Shown in pieces: positions 1 to 5,485 of a stretch of DNA of 5,485 nt (within the stretch, counting starts at the first letter, position 1; every line of letters begins with the position of its first letter). Origin of the DNA: Spirochaetaceae bacterium. Its GTDB lineage: Bacteria > Spirochaetota > Spirochaetia > DSM-27196 > SLST01. Below the pieces are notes generated by a model, which worked only from the letters and a program-made list of their open reading frames with translations, made no database searches and was not told where the DNA came from. The stretch spans positions 1 to 5,485 of the forward strand of contig SKVA01000012.1 in the NCBI GenBank assembly GCA_007129695.1, in the 5' to 3' direction. Both the position numbers and the translations under genes were made by a program.

Positions 1-589
1 GCCCTCGCCCTTTGCAGTCGCGGATGTGCACGTGCTTCACGCGCGAAAGCACCGCCGGCAGCGCCTCTTCAGGGTTCTCGTTCGCGCGGAAGATGTGGCT
101 CGGATCCATGTCGATGCCGAAGGCGGGCGAGTCGATCTCGGCCATCGCGCGGAGCGTCGTCGGCGTGTTGTAGATCGAGCTTCCCACGTGCGCTTTCACG
201 CAGAGGCTCACGCCGAAGCCTTCGGCGCGCTCGGCCATCCTCCGGAGCATGTCGATGCTCGCGGCGATGTCCTCCTCGACCTCGCTCTTGCCGCCCGGCC
301 CGACGTTGACGATCGGGATTCCGATCTCCGCCGCCGCCTCGAGCGCGACCAGGAGCCGCTCATCGTCGAGCCTCGCCTCCTCCATCGACAGGAACTCGAT
401 CCCGGCGTCGGCGACGATCGACTTCAGCTGTGAGGCCTGCTCCTTCCAGCGGTCGAGCTCGAGGTGCTCGCACATCCCGGCGATCGCGGAGATCTCCACC
501 CCGTCGTAGCCGCACTCGGCGATGTGCTTCACCGCCGTGGCGAAATCGTAGTCCCGAAAGAGGACCGAGTTGACTCCCAGCTTGATCAT
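1..589 (-). CDS. Xylose-isomerase-like TIM-barrel protein (sugar phosphate isomerase/epimerase family), 3' end outside window
   Basis: I translated this by hand from the ATG at 589-587. It stays open for 196 codons to the left edge, so the C-terminus is missing. It begins MIKLGVNSVLF and shows the strand-by-strand pattern of the AP_endonuc_2 / xylose isomerase-like TIM barrel: YDGVEIS (28-34), PIVNVGPGGK (92-101), CVKAHVG (130-136), GIDMDPSH (158-165) and VKHVHIRDCKGRG (184-196). Family members bind a divalent metal and isomerise or epimerise sugars or polyols in the cytoplasm. The D and H ligands look present (D162 or D160; H186 or H188). The position where the family usually has a metal-binding Glu at the end of a central strand reads Lys132. 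The start is well supported: an AAGGAG Shine-Dalgarno lies 5 nt upstream (600-595), inside the preceding gene, and the ATG overlaps that gene's TGA by 4 bp. It is the last gene seen of the sulfotransferase operon. The exact substrate is unknown. Confidence 0.88.
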   Translation of the reverse strand, partial: MIKLGVNSVLFRDYDFATAVKHIAECGYDGVEISAIAGMCEHLELDRWKEQASQLKSIVADAGIEFLSMEEARLDDERLLVALEAAAEIGIPIVNVGPGGKSEVEEDIAASIDMLRRMAERAEGFGVSLCVKAHVGSSIYNTPTTLRAMAEIDSPAFGIDMDPSHIFRANENPEEALPAVLSRVKHVHIRDCKGRG

Positions 590-1455
590 GCCTGCTCCTT
601 GTTCGCGCCTGCTGCCGCGGACCCGTGGTCTGCGGAAGCCGCCTCGGCTTCCCGGACCCGGTCCCGCACCATCAGAACGTTATCTGAATTGACGTATTCG
701 AGGATGAACGGCTTACCTTGAGCGTGCGCGTGGTAGAGCGCAAGGAACCGCACCCAGTCGATGTCGCCATCGCCGACGATCCGCCCCTTCGCGTCGTTGA
801 CCTTGCGGTCCTTGCCGTGGAGGTAGGCGATGTGCGGCGCGAGGTGCGCGAACATCTCATCCTCAGTGCTGTTCGCGATCAGGTTCGCCGGGTCAAGGAG
901 GATCTGCGCGCGCGGGGAACCGACCTCCACGACGAAGTCGCGCGCGCGTTTCGCGCTCGGGACGACGTCGAGCACGCACGGTTCGAGCGCGACGACCAGA
1001 TCGTGCCGCTCGGCGAGGTCGCAGAGGCGACGAAAGGAGTCGACCAGGCGCGCGAAGTCGGCCTCGTAGGTGTCGGCGTTGATCCCGCGCGCGCCCGGGC
1101 GGAAGCCGCACTCGGTCGCGACGACGGGGATCCCGTTGTGAGAGGCGATCTCCATCATCCGCGCGAAGTAGGCGAGATTCGCCGTCCGTTCGTCGTCGTC
1201 GGGCTCGATGAGGTTCGTGAAGACGCCGAGGACCGGCACGTCGATCCCCGCCCGGCGGTAGGTCTCCACGATGAGGGCGCTGCGCTCGTTGGTCATCTCC
1301 GACAGGTCGCTCCTGCCGTTGTAGACCCAGTAGTCCGCATCGGCGTTCTTGAAGCAGAGCTCGGTCGAGGTGAAGCCGTTGTCGGCGAGGAAGGAGGCGA
1401 CCTGGGCGTTCGTGAGGCCGGGGAAGCTGCGCGAGACGACGCCGATCCCGATCAT
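586..1455 (-). CDS. Sugar isomerase/epimerase, xylose-isomerase-like TIM barrel with complete metal site
   Basis: This 289-residue protein starts MIGIGVVSRSF and has the AP_endonuc_2 / xylose isomerase-like TIM-barrel layout. The four metal ligands typical of this fold can be placed: E158 (VVALEPC), D188 (ILLDPANL), H213 (AYLHGKD) and E253 (FILEYV), with a GDGDIDW loop at 228-234 before the last strand. The family uses a divalent metal for enediol-type isomerisation or epimerisation of sugars, sugar phosphates or inositols, so a cytoplasmic sugar or polyol isomerase is likely. There is no signal peptide or membrane segment. After about residue 268 the chain ends in a low-complexity Ala/Glu/Ser tail, part of whose DNA doubles as the ribosome binding site of the next gene. 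The start ATG overlaps the sulfotransferase stop by 4 bp and the stop overlaps the next ATG by 4 bp, so translation is probably coupled on both sides. The substrate is not identifiable from motifs. An endonuclease IV role is less likely because that enzyme has more metal ligands. Confidence 0.9.
   Translation of the reverse strand: MIGIGVVSRSFPGLTNAQVASFLADNGFTSTELCFKNADADYWVYNGRSDLSEMTNERSALIVETYRRAGIDVPVLGVFTNLIEPDDDERTANLAYFARMMEIASHNGIPVVATECGFRPGARGINADTYEADFARLVDSFRRLCDLAERHDLVVALEPCVLDVVPSAKRARDFVVEVGSPRAQILLDPANLIANSTEDEMFAHLAPHIAYLHGKDRKVNDAKGRIVGDGDIDWVRFLALYHAHAQGKPFILEYVNSDNVLMVRDRVREAEAASADHGSAAAGANKEQA
595..600 (-). promoter_or_regulatory. Shine-Dalgarno site for the second TIM-barrel gene
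   Basis: On the minus strand this reads AAGGAG, 5 nt before the ATG at 589. It lies within the codons for the Lys-Glu near the C-terminus of the upstream gene. It is the only strong ribosome binding site I see in the window, and it fixes the start of the partial gene at the left edge. Confidence 0.75.
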
Positions 1456-2240
1456 GCCTGGCCCCCAGTCGTGACGCGGTCGGTCCGCGCGGCCGGTTCG
1501 TCGAGGTACCCAAGGGCGCGCAGGTCGTCATGGAGAAAGCCGATGTCACGATGCGCCGGGTCGGTGCGCCATCGCCCCACGGCTTCCGGCTTCACCGGTA
1601 CGCGAGCGAGCGGGAACCCCAGGAACCGCTCGAGCCGCTCGATCGTCGCCTCCTGATCGAGGACGAAGTCCTCGAAGCGCACGTCGATCCAGCGCGCCGG
1701 GCGGGGCGTGGCGGCGACGATCTCGCGCTGGTACTTCCAGCTCGTCGCGCGCATCTCGCGCACATCGTCGGACCGCTCGTAGGGAACACCGAAGTCGGCA
1801 AGGTCGTCGGTAAGGTGCTCGCCGGCGATCGAGTCGCGCGGGTCGCGTACCCACGAGATATAGAAAGCGTGCGGGAAGAGCCGGACAATCCAGGGCAGTA
1901 CGAGCGTCGTCTCGGGCAGCTTCCAGCCGCGCGGGCCATCGGCGTGCTCCAGAACCGACCGTGCGTACGAGCGAACGAGCCGCTCGAACGCTTCGTCGAC
2001 GGCGGTGTCGAAGAGCGGGGAGAAGTCCCAGTCGGTTCCGCCGCGGTGCACGACGTGACGCGCCGCGATCCGGCACGCGTCGTAGAGCTCTCCGGCCGGA
2101 ACCAGGTCGTACGATCCGTTGAGCTGCGCGCCCATGTAGACACCGCTTTCGCTCAGCGTCCGGGAGATCGCGCGGGTGCCGGAGTGACCGCGGCCGATGA
2201 CGATGACGAGCGGCTGGTCGCCGACGCCGTGGGTTTCCAT
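1452..2240 (-). CDS. Sulfotransferase family protein (PAPS-binding type)
   Basis: This 262-residue soluble protein begins METHGVGDQP. It has the P-loop-like 5'-phosphosulfate loop GRGHSGTR (16-23) after a hydrophobic strand, and the 3'-phosphate region WVRDPRDSIAGE (130-141) after FYIS. RFEDFVLDQEATIERLERFLGFP (188-210) and a C-terminal RW...GY segment (223-245) also match sulfotransferases (Sulfotransfer_3-like). The family moves a sulfo group from PAPS to a hydroxyl or amine, often on a carbohydrate. No transmembrane segment is seen, so a cytoplasmic small-molecule acceptor is plausible (inference). The reading frame stays open to a GTG at 2300, which would add 20 residues. I prefer the ATG at 2240 because the family loop then starts at the usual distance from the N-terminus, and because the longer start would lie inside the putative operator and promoter. 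It is the first gene of a coupled three-gene unit and overlaps the next gene by ATGA. The acceptor is unknown. Confidence 0.88.
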   Translation of the reverse strand: METHGVGDQPLVIVIGRGHSGTRAISRTLSESGVYMGAQLNGSYDLVPAGELYDACRIAARHVVHRGGTDWDFSPLFDTAVDEAFERLVRSYARSVLEHADGPRGWKLPETTLVLPWIVRLFPHAFYISWVRDPRDSIAGEHLTDDLADFGVPYERSDDVREMRATSWKYQREIVAATPRPARWIDVRFEDFVLDQEATIERLERFLGFPLARVPVKPEAVGRWRTDPAHRDIGFLHDDLRALGYLDEPAARTDRVTTGGQA

Positions 2241-2246
2241 GGACGC

Positions 2247-2252
2247 ATCGTA
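2247..2252 (-). promoter_or_regulatory. Putative -10 box of a leaderless promoter for the sulfotransferase operon
   Basis: The minus strand reads TACGAT, fitting the TANNNT pattern, followed by six bases and then the ATG at 2240. A start seven bases after the box would fall on the A of ATG, giving a leaderless transcript. No Shine-Dalgarno sits at a usable distance; the only AGGA is 12 nt away. The -35 position at a 17-bp spacing reads AGGCGC, which is poor. This is what an activator-dependent promoter would show. It is inferred, with no expression data. Confidence 0.45.
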
Positions 2253-2276
2253 TCCTGAGCCGCACAGCCGCGCCTT

Positions 2277-2310
2277 CACATCCGCGCCAATTAGTAGCAC
2301 AAAACCGCCA
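2277..2310 (-). promoter_or_regulatory. Putative AraC-family operator: two direct repeats 21 bp apart
   Basis: On the minus strand, 2310-2298 and 2289-2277 both read TGGCG-N4-TGTG, matching at 9 of 13 positions in the same orientation. The repeats are offset by exactly 21 bp, or two helical turns. AraC-type proteins characteristically bind two direct half-sites with this spacing, the inner one adjacent to the -35. Here the inner copy ends one base upstream of the expected -35 hexamer of the sulfotransferase promoter. An AraC-family gene lies immediately upstream. The link between this site and that protein is an inference. Confidence 0.5.
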
Positions 2311-2341
2311 GTACGCCAAACCTGGTCGAGATAGCGGTCGA

Positions 2342-3238
2342 CTACCCCCTTGCCGCACCGCGCCGGTAGACCGTCGGACTCACGCCGATGATCTGTCGGA
2401 ACTGTCGGGAGAAGTAATTGCCGTCCTCGAAGCCGACGCGGCCGGCGACCTCGGTGACCGGGAGCCTGGTCGACCGCAGCAGCCGCGCGCCGTGCAACAC
2501 GCGCACGCGCAGGAGGTACTGGATCGGGGTCGTGCCGGTCGCGAGCGCGAACTTGCGCAGAAGCGACCGCTCGGACAGCGCGACGACCTCGAGCAGATCG
2601 GCGAGCTCGACCGCGCGTGCGTAGTTGGACTCGAGGAAACCGATCGCGCGTCCGATATCGGTGAGGTCGCGCCGACCGTCGGTGTCGGCCGCGGCGTACG
2701 CGCGGCAGAGAAGGAGCAGCAACTCGACGAGCAGCGCCACCGAGACCGCGACGTGGCCTTCGGCGCGGGCGGCGAGCTCGTTCTCCAGGCGGTTCAGGAG
2801 CCCTCGCGCCTCGTCCATCGCGATCGAGTCGAGCCGGAGCTTGCCGGTGAAGTCGAGCCGCCGTCGCGCCTGCGGCTCGAGGTGGAGGAAGGCCTGGTAG
2901 CTCGGCATGACGGCGAGCGACGGCTCGCGCTCGAGCAGGAAGCGCTCGTCGAACAGAACGTTCATGATCTGCAGATCGCGCGTGTCACGGTAGCCGTGCG
3001 CGTGGTTGACGTCGATCACGAAGGCGTCGCCGGCGGCAATCGGAAAACGGTGCTCGTCAACGAGATGGTCGCCCGAGCCTTCGAGGACGACGACGAGCTC
3101 GGTGAACTCGTGGCGATGGAGCTTGAGATCGGACTGGCGAAGCGCGAAGACGCGCAGCGGAAGCTCCCCGTCGCCAAGGAAGCTTCGCGAGCGCGCGAGT
3201 CGTGCAAAGGAGACGAGCGAGTTCGGTTCGGGAGCCAC
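2342..3238 (-). CDS. AraC-family transcriptional regulator with N-terminal cupin domain (RhaR/RhaS-like)
   Basis: From the GTG at 3238 this is 298 residues. The N-terminal half is an AraC-type cupin sensor: HRHEFTELVVVLEGSG (about 41-56), a GD turn (70-71) and NHAHGYRD (78-85), the pattern of rhamnose-type sugar sensors. The C-terminal third carries two helix-turn-helix motifs: VELADLLEVVALSERSLLRKF (about 210-230) and PVTEVAGRVGFEDGNYFSRQF (260-280), followed by GVSPTVYRR, which ends the AraC signature. It probably binds a sugar-like ligand and activates transcription. The start is uncertain. A TTG at 3274 would give 310 residues, just after an in-frame TAG, and neither start has a clear ribosome binding site. 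It lies downstream of and co-directional with the radical SAM gene, and 101 bp before the sulfotransferase operon. The 21-bp-spaced repeats in that spacer make that operon its likely target. Confidence 0.92.
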   Translation of the reverse strand: MAPEPNSLVSFARLARSRSFLGDGELPLRVFALRQSDLKLHRHEFTELVVVLEGSGDHLVDEHRFPIAAGDAFVIDVNHAHGYRDTRDLQIMNVLFDERFLLEREPSLAVMPSYQAFLHLEPQARRRLDFTGKLRLDSIAMDEARGLLNRLENELAARAEGHVAVSVALLVELLLLLCRAYAAADTDGRRDLTDIGRAIGFLESNYARAVELADLLEVVALSERSLLRKFALATGTTPIQYLLRVRVLHGARLLRSTRLPVTEVAGRVGFEDGNYFSRQFRQIIGVSPTVYRRGAARG

Positions 3239-3333
3239 GCGTCCATGATGCGCGCGAAGGGGGCCGACGTGCAAGCGGCGCGGCTAGAGCGCGCAGATGA
3301 GCCGGCAACCGACCATCGAACTGCTCCGGCGCG

Positions 3334-5283
3334 TCACCGGTGCGTCGATGACCGCCTGCGCGTCGGCGGTCGCCTCTTCCCCACGACCGGTTGCGGCCGG
3401 CCGCGCGGTCGCGGATCGGGACCGACCAGGCACTTCGGTCCGGTGCCGATCAGGTCGGTCCGGCCGGCGGTCACGAGCGCTTCGCGGACGAGCGCGCGGT
3501 TCTTTGGATCACGAAACTGGAGGAGCGCACGCTGCATCGCCTTCTCGCGCGCGGACTTCGGCACGGTCACGCGGGCGCCGGTGCGCGGGTCGGTCTCGGT
3601 GTAGTACATGCACGTCGCGAGCGTACCGGGCGTCGGGTAGAAGTCCTGGACCTGCTCGGGGGTTCCGCCGTGGTCGCGGAAGTACTCGGCGAGCGCAATC
3701 GCGTCGGAGAGCGTCGTGCCCGGATGGCTCGATATGAAGTAGGGCACGAGGAACTGCTTTTCACCGATCTGTTCGTTCGCTCGCCGGAACTCGCGTTCGA
3801 AGCGCTCGTAGACCTCCACGCCGGGCTTTCCCATCGCCGCGAGCGCGTGCGGAGAGATGTGCTCCGGGGCAACCTTCAGACGGCCCGACACGTGGTGTTC
3901 GGTCAGTTCGCGGATGAACGGCGAGCCGGAATCGAGCAGCGCGTAGTCGTAGCGGACACCCGACCTCACGAACACCTTCTTCACGCCCGGGAGTCCTCGC
4001 AGACGCCGCAACACGTCGAGGTAGTCGCTGTGGTCAACTTCGAGGTTGCCGCACGCCTTCGGGTGGAGGCACTGCTTGTCCTTGCACACGCCGTTGGCCA
4101 ATTGCTGCGTGCACGACGGTCTGCGAAAGTTCGCGGTGGGCCCACCCACGTCGTGGATGTACCCCTTGAAGCCCGGAAGCTCGGTGAGCGCTCGAGCCTC
4201 GCTCTCGAGGCTCGCACCGCTACGAGCGGTCACGCACCGGCCCTGATGGAACGAGAGCGCGCAGAAACTGCACCCGCCAAAACAGCCGCGACTGCTCACC
4301 AGGCTGAACCTGACCTCTTCGATCGCAGGAACTCCGCCTGAGTCGATGTAGTCGGGATGGAACGTCCGCGTGTACGGCAGCTCGTACACCGCGTCCAGCT
4401 CGGCTCCGCCGCGAGGCGTCGCCGCCGGGTTGTGAACGACGAGCGCCGGCCCGTACCGCTCGACGAGCACGTCGCCGTTGATCGAGTCGGTGTTTCGATG
4501 CTGCTGCCGGAAGCTCCCGGCGTACGCGCGCTTGCCGCCATTGGCATCGGCCAGAGAATCCCAGTCGGGTAACTCGACGACGGCTCGACCGAGCTCGGCC
4601 GCCGCGGCCTCAACGGCCGGGAGGTCATCGGCCCGACACCGCCGGACCGTGCCGGCGACCGTCGTCAGTTCGGCTGCCCGGCGTCCTTCGGCGAGCGCGG
4701 CGGCGATCTCGAGGATCGGCGTCTCGCCCATCCCGTAGACCAGGAGATCGGCCTTGGAGTCGAGCACGATCGACCTGCGCATCCGATCCGACCAGTAGTC
4801 GTAGTGCGCGAGTCGCCGCAGCGACGCCTCGATCCCCCCGATCACGATATCGACGTTCTTGAACGCTTCGCGAATGCGCGTGCAGTAGACGAGCGTCGCG
4901 CGGTCGGGGCGTCGCCCGCCGGTGCCGCCCGGACTGTACGCGTCGTGGCGCCGCGGTTTGCCGCTGACGGTGTAGTTCGCGACCATCGAGTCGACGTTCC
5001 CCGCGCTCACGAGGAAGCCGAGCCGCGGCCGCCCGAGCCGCCTGAACTCGTCGGGTGAACGCCAGTCGGGCTGCGCGATGATGCCCACGCGGTACCCGGC
5101 GGCCTCGAGGACGCGCCCGATCACCGCGGCCGCGAACGACGGGTGATCGACGTACGCGTCGCCCGAGACGATCACGAAGTCGAGCGGTTGCTCACGGGCG
5201 TCCCAGCCGCGTTCCACCAGGTCGGACCACGCGGTCGGTAGAAATGATAGCCTGTCGGCACGGTACTGCTCGATATCATCCAT
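3334..5283 (-). CDS. ygiQ: YgiQ-family radical SAM protein (UPF0313)
   Basis: This 649-residue protein starts MDDIEQYRADRLSFLPTAW. The N-terminal YgiQ domain is unmistakable: SGDAYVDHPSF (40-50), VIGRVLEAAGYRVGIIAQPDW (54-74), GNVDSMVANYT (95-105) and GGIEASLRRLAHYDYWSD (149-166). The radical SAM 4Fe-4S motif CxxxCxxC is C334-C338-C341 in SSRGCFGGCSFC, followed by LSFHQGR. A second cysteine group (C391, C400, C405, C411, in the KDKQCLHPKACGNL region) is also typical of the family and might bind another cluster. KVAPEHIS (470-477), PYFISSHPG (514-522) and QDFYPTPGT (546-554) complete the match. The family's reaction is not established to my knowledge. The frame extends upstream to 5439, but that extension overlaps the preceding gene and does not look like the family. 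The C-terminus is a basic Arg/Pro-rich tail (from about 625) rather than the longer tail of the E. coli protein. It probably has its own promoter and is not obviously linked to the sulfotransferase operon. Confidence 0.94.
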   Translation of the reverse strand: MDDIEQYRADRLSFLPTAWSDLVERGWDAREQPLDFVIVSGDAYVDHPSFAAAVIGRVLEAAGYRVGIIAQPDWRSPDEFRRLGRPRLGFLVSAGNVDSMVANYTVSGKPRRHDAYSPGGTGGRRPDRATLVYCTRIREAFKNVDIVIGGIEASLRRLAHYDYWSDRMRRSIVLDSKADLLVYGMGETPILEIAAALAEGRRAAELTTVAGTVRRCRADDLPAVEAAAAELGRAVVELPDWDSLADANGGKRAYAGSFRQQHRNTDSINGDVLVERYGPALVVHNPAATPRGGAELDAVYELPYTRTFHPDYIDSGGVPAIEEVRFSLVSSRGCFGGCSFCALSFHQGRCVTARSGASLESEARALTELPGFKGYIHDVGGPTANFRRPSCTQQLANGVCKDKQCLHPKACGNLEVDHSDYLDVLRRLRGLPGVKKVFVRSGVRYDYALLDSGSPFIRELTEHHVSGRLKVAPEHISPHALAAMGKPGVEVYERFEREFRRANEQIGEKQFLVPYFISSHPGTTLSDAIALAEYFRDHGGTPEQVQDFYPTPGTLATCMYYTETDPRTGARVTVPKSAREKAMQRALLQFRDPKNRALVREALVTAGRTDLIGTGPKCLVGPDPRPRGRPQPVVGKRRPPTRRRSSTHR

Positions 5284-5292
5284 CGTCGTGCA

Positions 5293-5298
5293 AGTATA
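5293..5298 (-). promoter_or_regulatory. Putative -10 box (TATACT) upstream of the radical SAM gene
   Basis: The minus strand reads TATACT, a close match to the sigma-70 -10 consensus, 9 nt before the ATG at 5283. The expected start site would leave a leader of about 3 nt, so the message would be near-leaderless. No Shine-Dalgarno is present. The nearest -35-like hexamer, TTGTAG at 5324-5319, is 20 bp away, longer than usual. The site supports 5283 as the true start. Confidence 0.45.
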
Positions 5299-5324
5299 CC
5301 TCTGCGGGAGGCGAGCTCCTACAA

Positions 5325-5348
5325 CGGCTCCTGCACCGTCGGGAGCCG
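5325..5348 (-). terminator. GC-rich hairpin after the GH94-like gene, possible terminator
   Basis: The minus strand reads CGGCTCC, a 10-nt loop, then GGAGCCG: a perfect 7-bp stem starting 5 nt after the TGA at 5356-5354. It is followed by only TTGT, not a full T run, so it is a weak candidate for an intrinsic terminator. It separates the GH94-like fragment from the radical SAM promoter. Confidence 0.4.
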
Positions 5349-5353
5349 AACCT

Positions 5354-5485
5354 TCAGGAGGCACCCAATCGGACAACGACGGTGTGGGTTGAGTCGCCGC
5401 GCTGCAGCGGGATCGATCCATCGGCAAGACGCTCTCCATCGAGATCGACCCACGCGCGGTACATCCACGCGGCCGAACCGGTGTA
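5354..5485 (-). CDS. C-terminal fragment resembling GH94 phosphorylase / cyclic beta-1,2-glucan synthase, 5' end outside window
   Basis: Reading from the right edge, one frame stays open for 43 codons and stops at TGA (5356-5354). It starts YTGSAAWMYRA, very like the YTGSAGWMYRA motif I recall from GH94 phosphorylases and the phosphorylase domain of cyclic beta-1,2-glucan synthases, where the Thr-Gly lies in the phosphate-binding site. It ends VDLDGERLADGSIPL ... HTVVVRLGAS, like the extreme C-terminus of the same proteins (VDG...IPL...G..H.V.V.LG). In the family these two segments are normally separated by several tens of residues that form the end of the barrel and a beta-sandwich. Here they abut at RAWVD. 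The gene may therefore be a shortened or decaying copy, or the join may be an assembly artefact. The assignment rests on remembered motifs in a short stretch, so it is moderate. Confidence 0.55.
   Translation of the reverse strand, partial: YTGSAAWMYRAWVDLDGERLADGSIPLQRGDSTHTVVVRLGAS

Larger units (their letters stand above)
2241..2341. other. 101-bp intergenic spacer between the AraC regulator and the sulfotransferase
   Basis: This is the longest non-coding stretch in the window. Besides the 21-bp-spaced repeats and the TACGAT box, it holds a third, incomplete TGGCG at 2318-2314 and two TCGACC copies 12 bp apart near the regulator's stop (2341-2336 and 2329-2324). I see no stem with a T run after the regulator, so read-through into the sulfotransferase operon is possible. 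Confidence 0.6.

Noticed and set aside
718..1656. Long plus-strand open frame of 312 codons opposite the first TIM-barrel gene and the sulfotransferase end
   Set aside because: It is a mirror frame of GC-rich genes, rich in Arg, Val, Asp and Glu with no recognisable domain, and it spans the junction of two well-supported minus-strand genes.
2314..2318. Third TGGCG copy upstream of the two phased repeats
   Set aside because: It lacks the TGTG half at the right distance and is only 8 bp from the next copy, so it does not fit a third half-site.
3275..3333. Possible terminator between the radical SAM gene and the AraC regulator
   Set aside because: Only a 5-bp GCCGG/CCGGC pairing with a long loop and no T run is present, so I see no supportable terminator or promoter here.
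2492..3604. Plus-strand open frame of 370 codons opposite the AraC regulator
   Set aside because: It has no domain signature, has Glu/Arg/Val-biased composition typical of antisense frames, and runs across the regulator and into the radical SAM gene, both of which have clear family motifs.
3391..4341. Plus-strand open frame of 316 codons opposite the radical SAM gene
   Set aside because: It lies antisense to the conserved YgiQ motifs, including up to near the CxxxCxxC region, and shows no independent evidence of coding.
5284..5439. N-terminal extension of the radical SAM frame to an upstream ATG at 5439
   Set aside because: The added 52 residues do not resemble the family, cover the hairpin and TATACT box, and overlap the end of the GH94-like gene in another frame.

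Overview
The window is a compact, GC-rich bacterial segment, roughly two-thirds G+C by eye, with strongly G/C-biased third codon positions. Every gene I can support lies on the minus strand, so the region is read from right to left. The base composition and two apparent leaderless or near-leaderless promoters (TANNNT boxes 6-9 nt from an ATG, with no Shine-Dalgarno) suggest a high-GC lineage such as an Actinobacteriota- or Chloroflexota-like organism. No marker in the window settles the phylum.

Layout in transcription order. At the right edge (5485-5354) is the last 43 codons of a gene. It resembles the C-terminus of a GH94-type phosphorylase / cyclic beta-1,2-glucan synthase and appears internally shortened. 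A 7-bp stem hairpin follows its stop. Next is a YgiQ-family radical SAM protein (5283-3334) with a TATACT box just upstream of its ATG. After a 59-95 bp gap comes an AraC/RhaR-like regulator with an N-terminal cupin domain (about 3238-2342).

A 101-bp intergenic spacer (2341-2241) then leads into three translationally coupled genes. These are a PAPS-dependent type sulfotransferase (2240-1452), a xylose-isomerase-like TIM-barrel protein with the full E/D/H/E metal set (1455-586), and a second TIM-barrel protein (589-1, cut by the left edge). Both junctions are 4-bp ATGA overlaps sitting in an identical 11-base sequence.

The spacer holds two direct copies of TGGCG-N4-TGTG on the minus strand, exactly 21 bp apart. 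They end just upstream of a weak promoter whose -10 box TACGAT would start transcription on the A of the sulfotransferase ATG. This is the geometry expected of an AraC-family activator site. The working model is a sugar- or polyol-responsive unit in which the AraC-type protein activates an operon joining a sulfotransferase to two sugar isomerase/epimerase-like enzymes. The substrate cannot be read from the sequence. The radical SAM gene is probably an unrelated neighbour.
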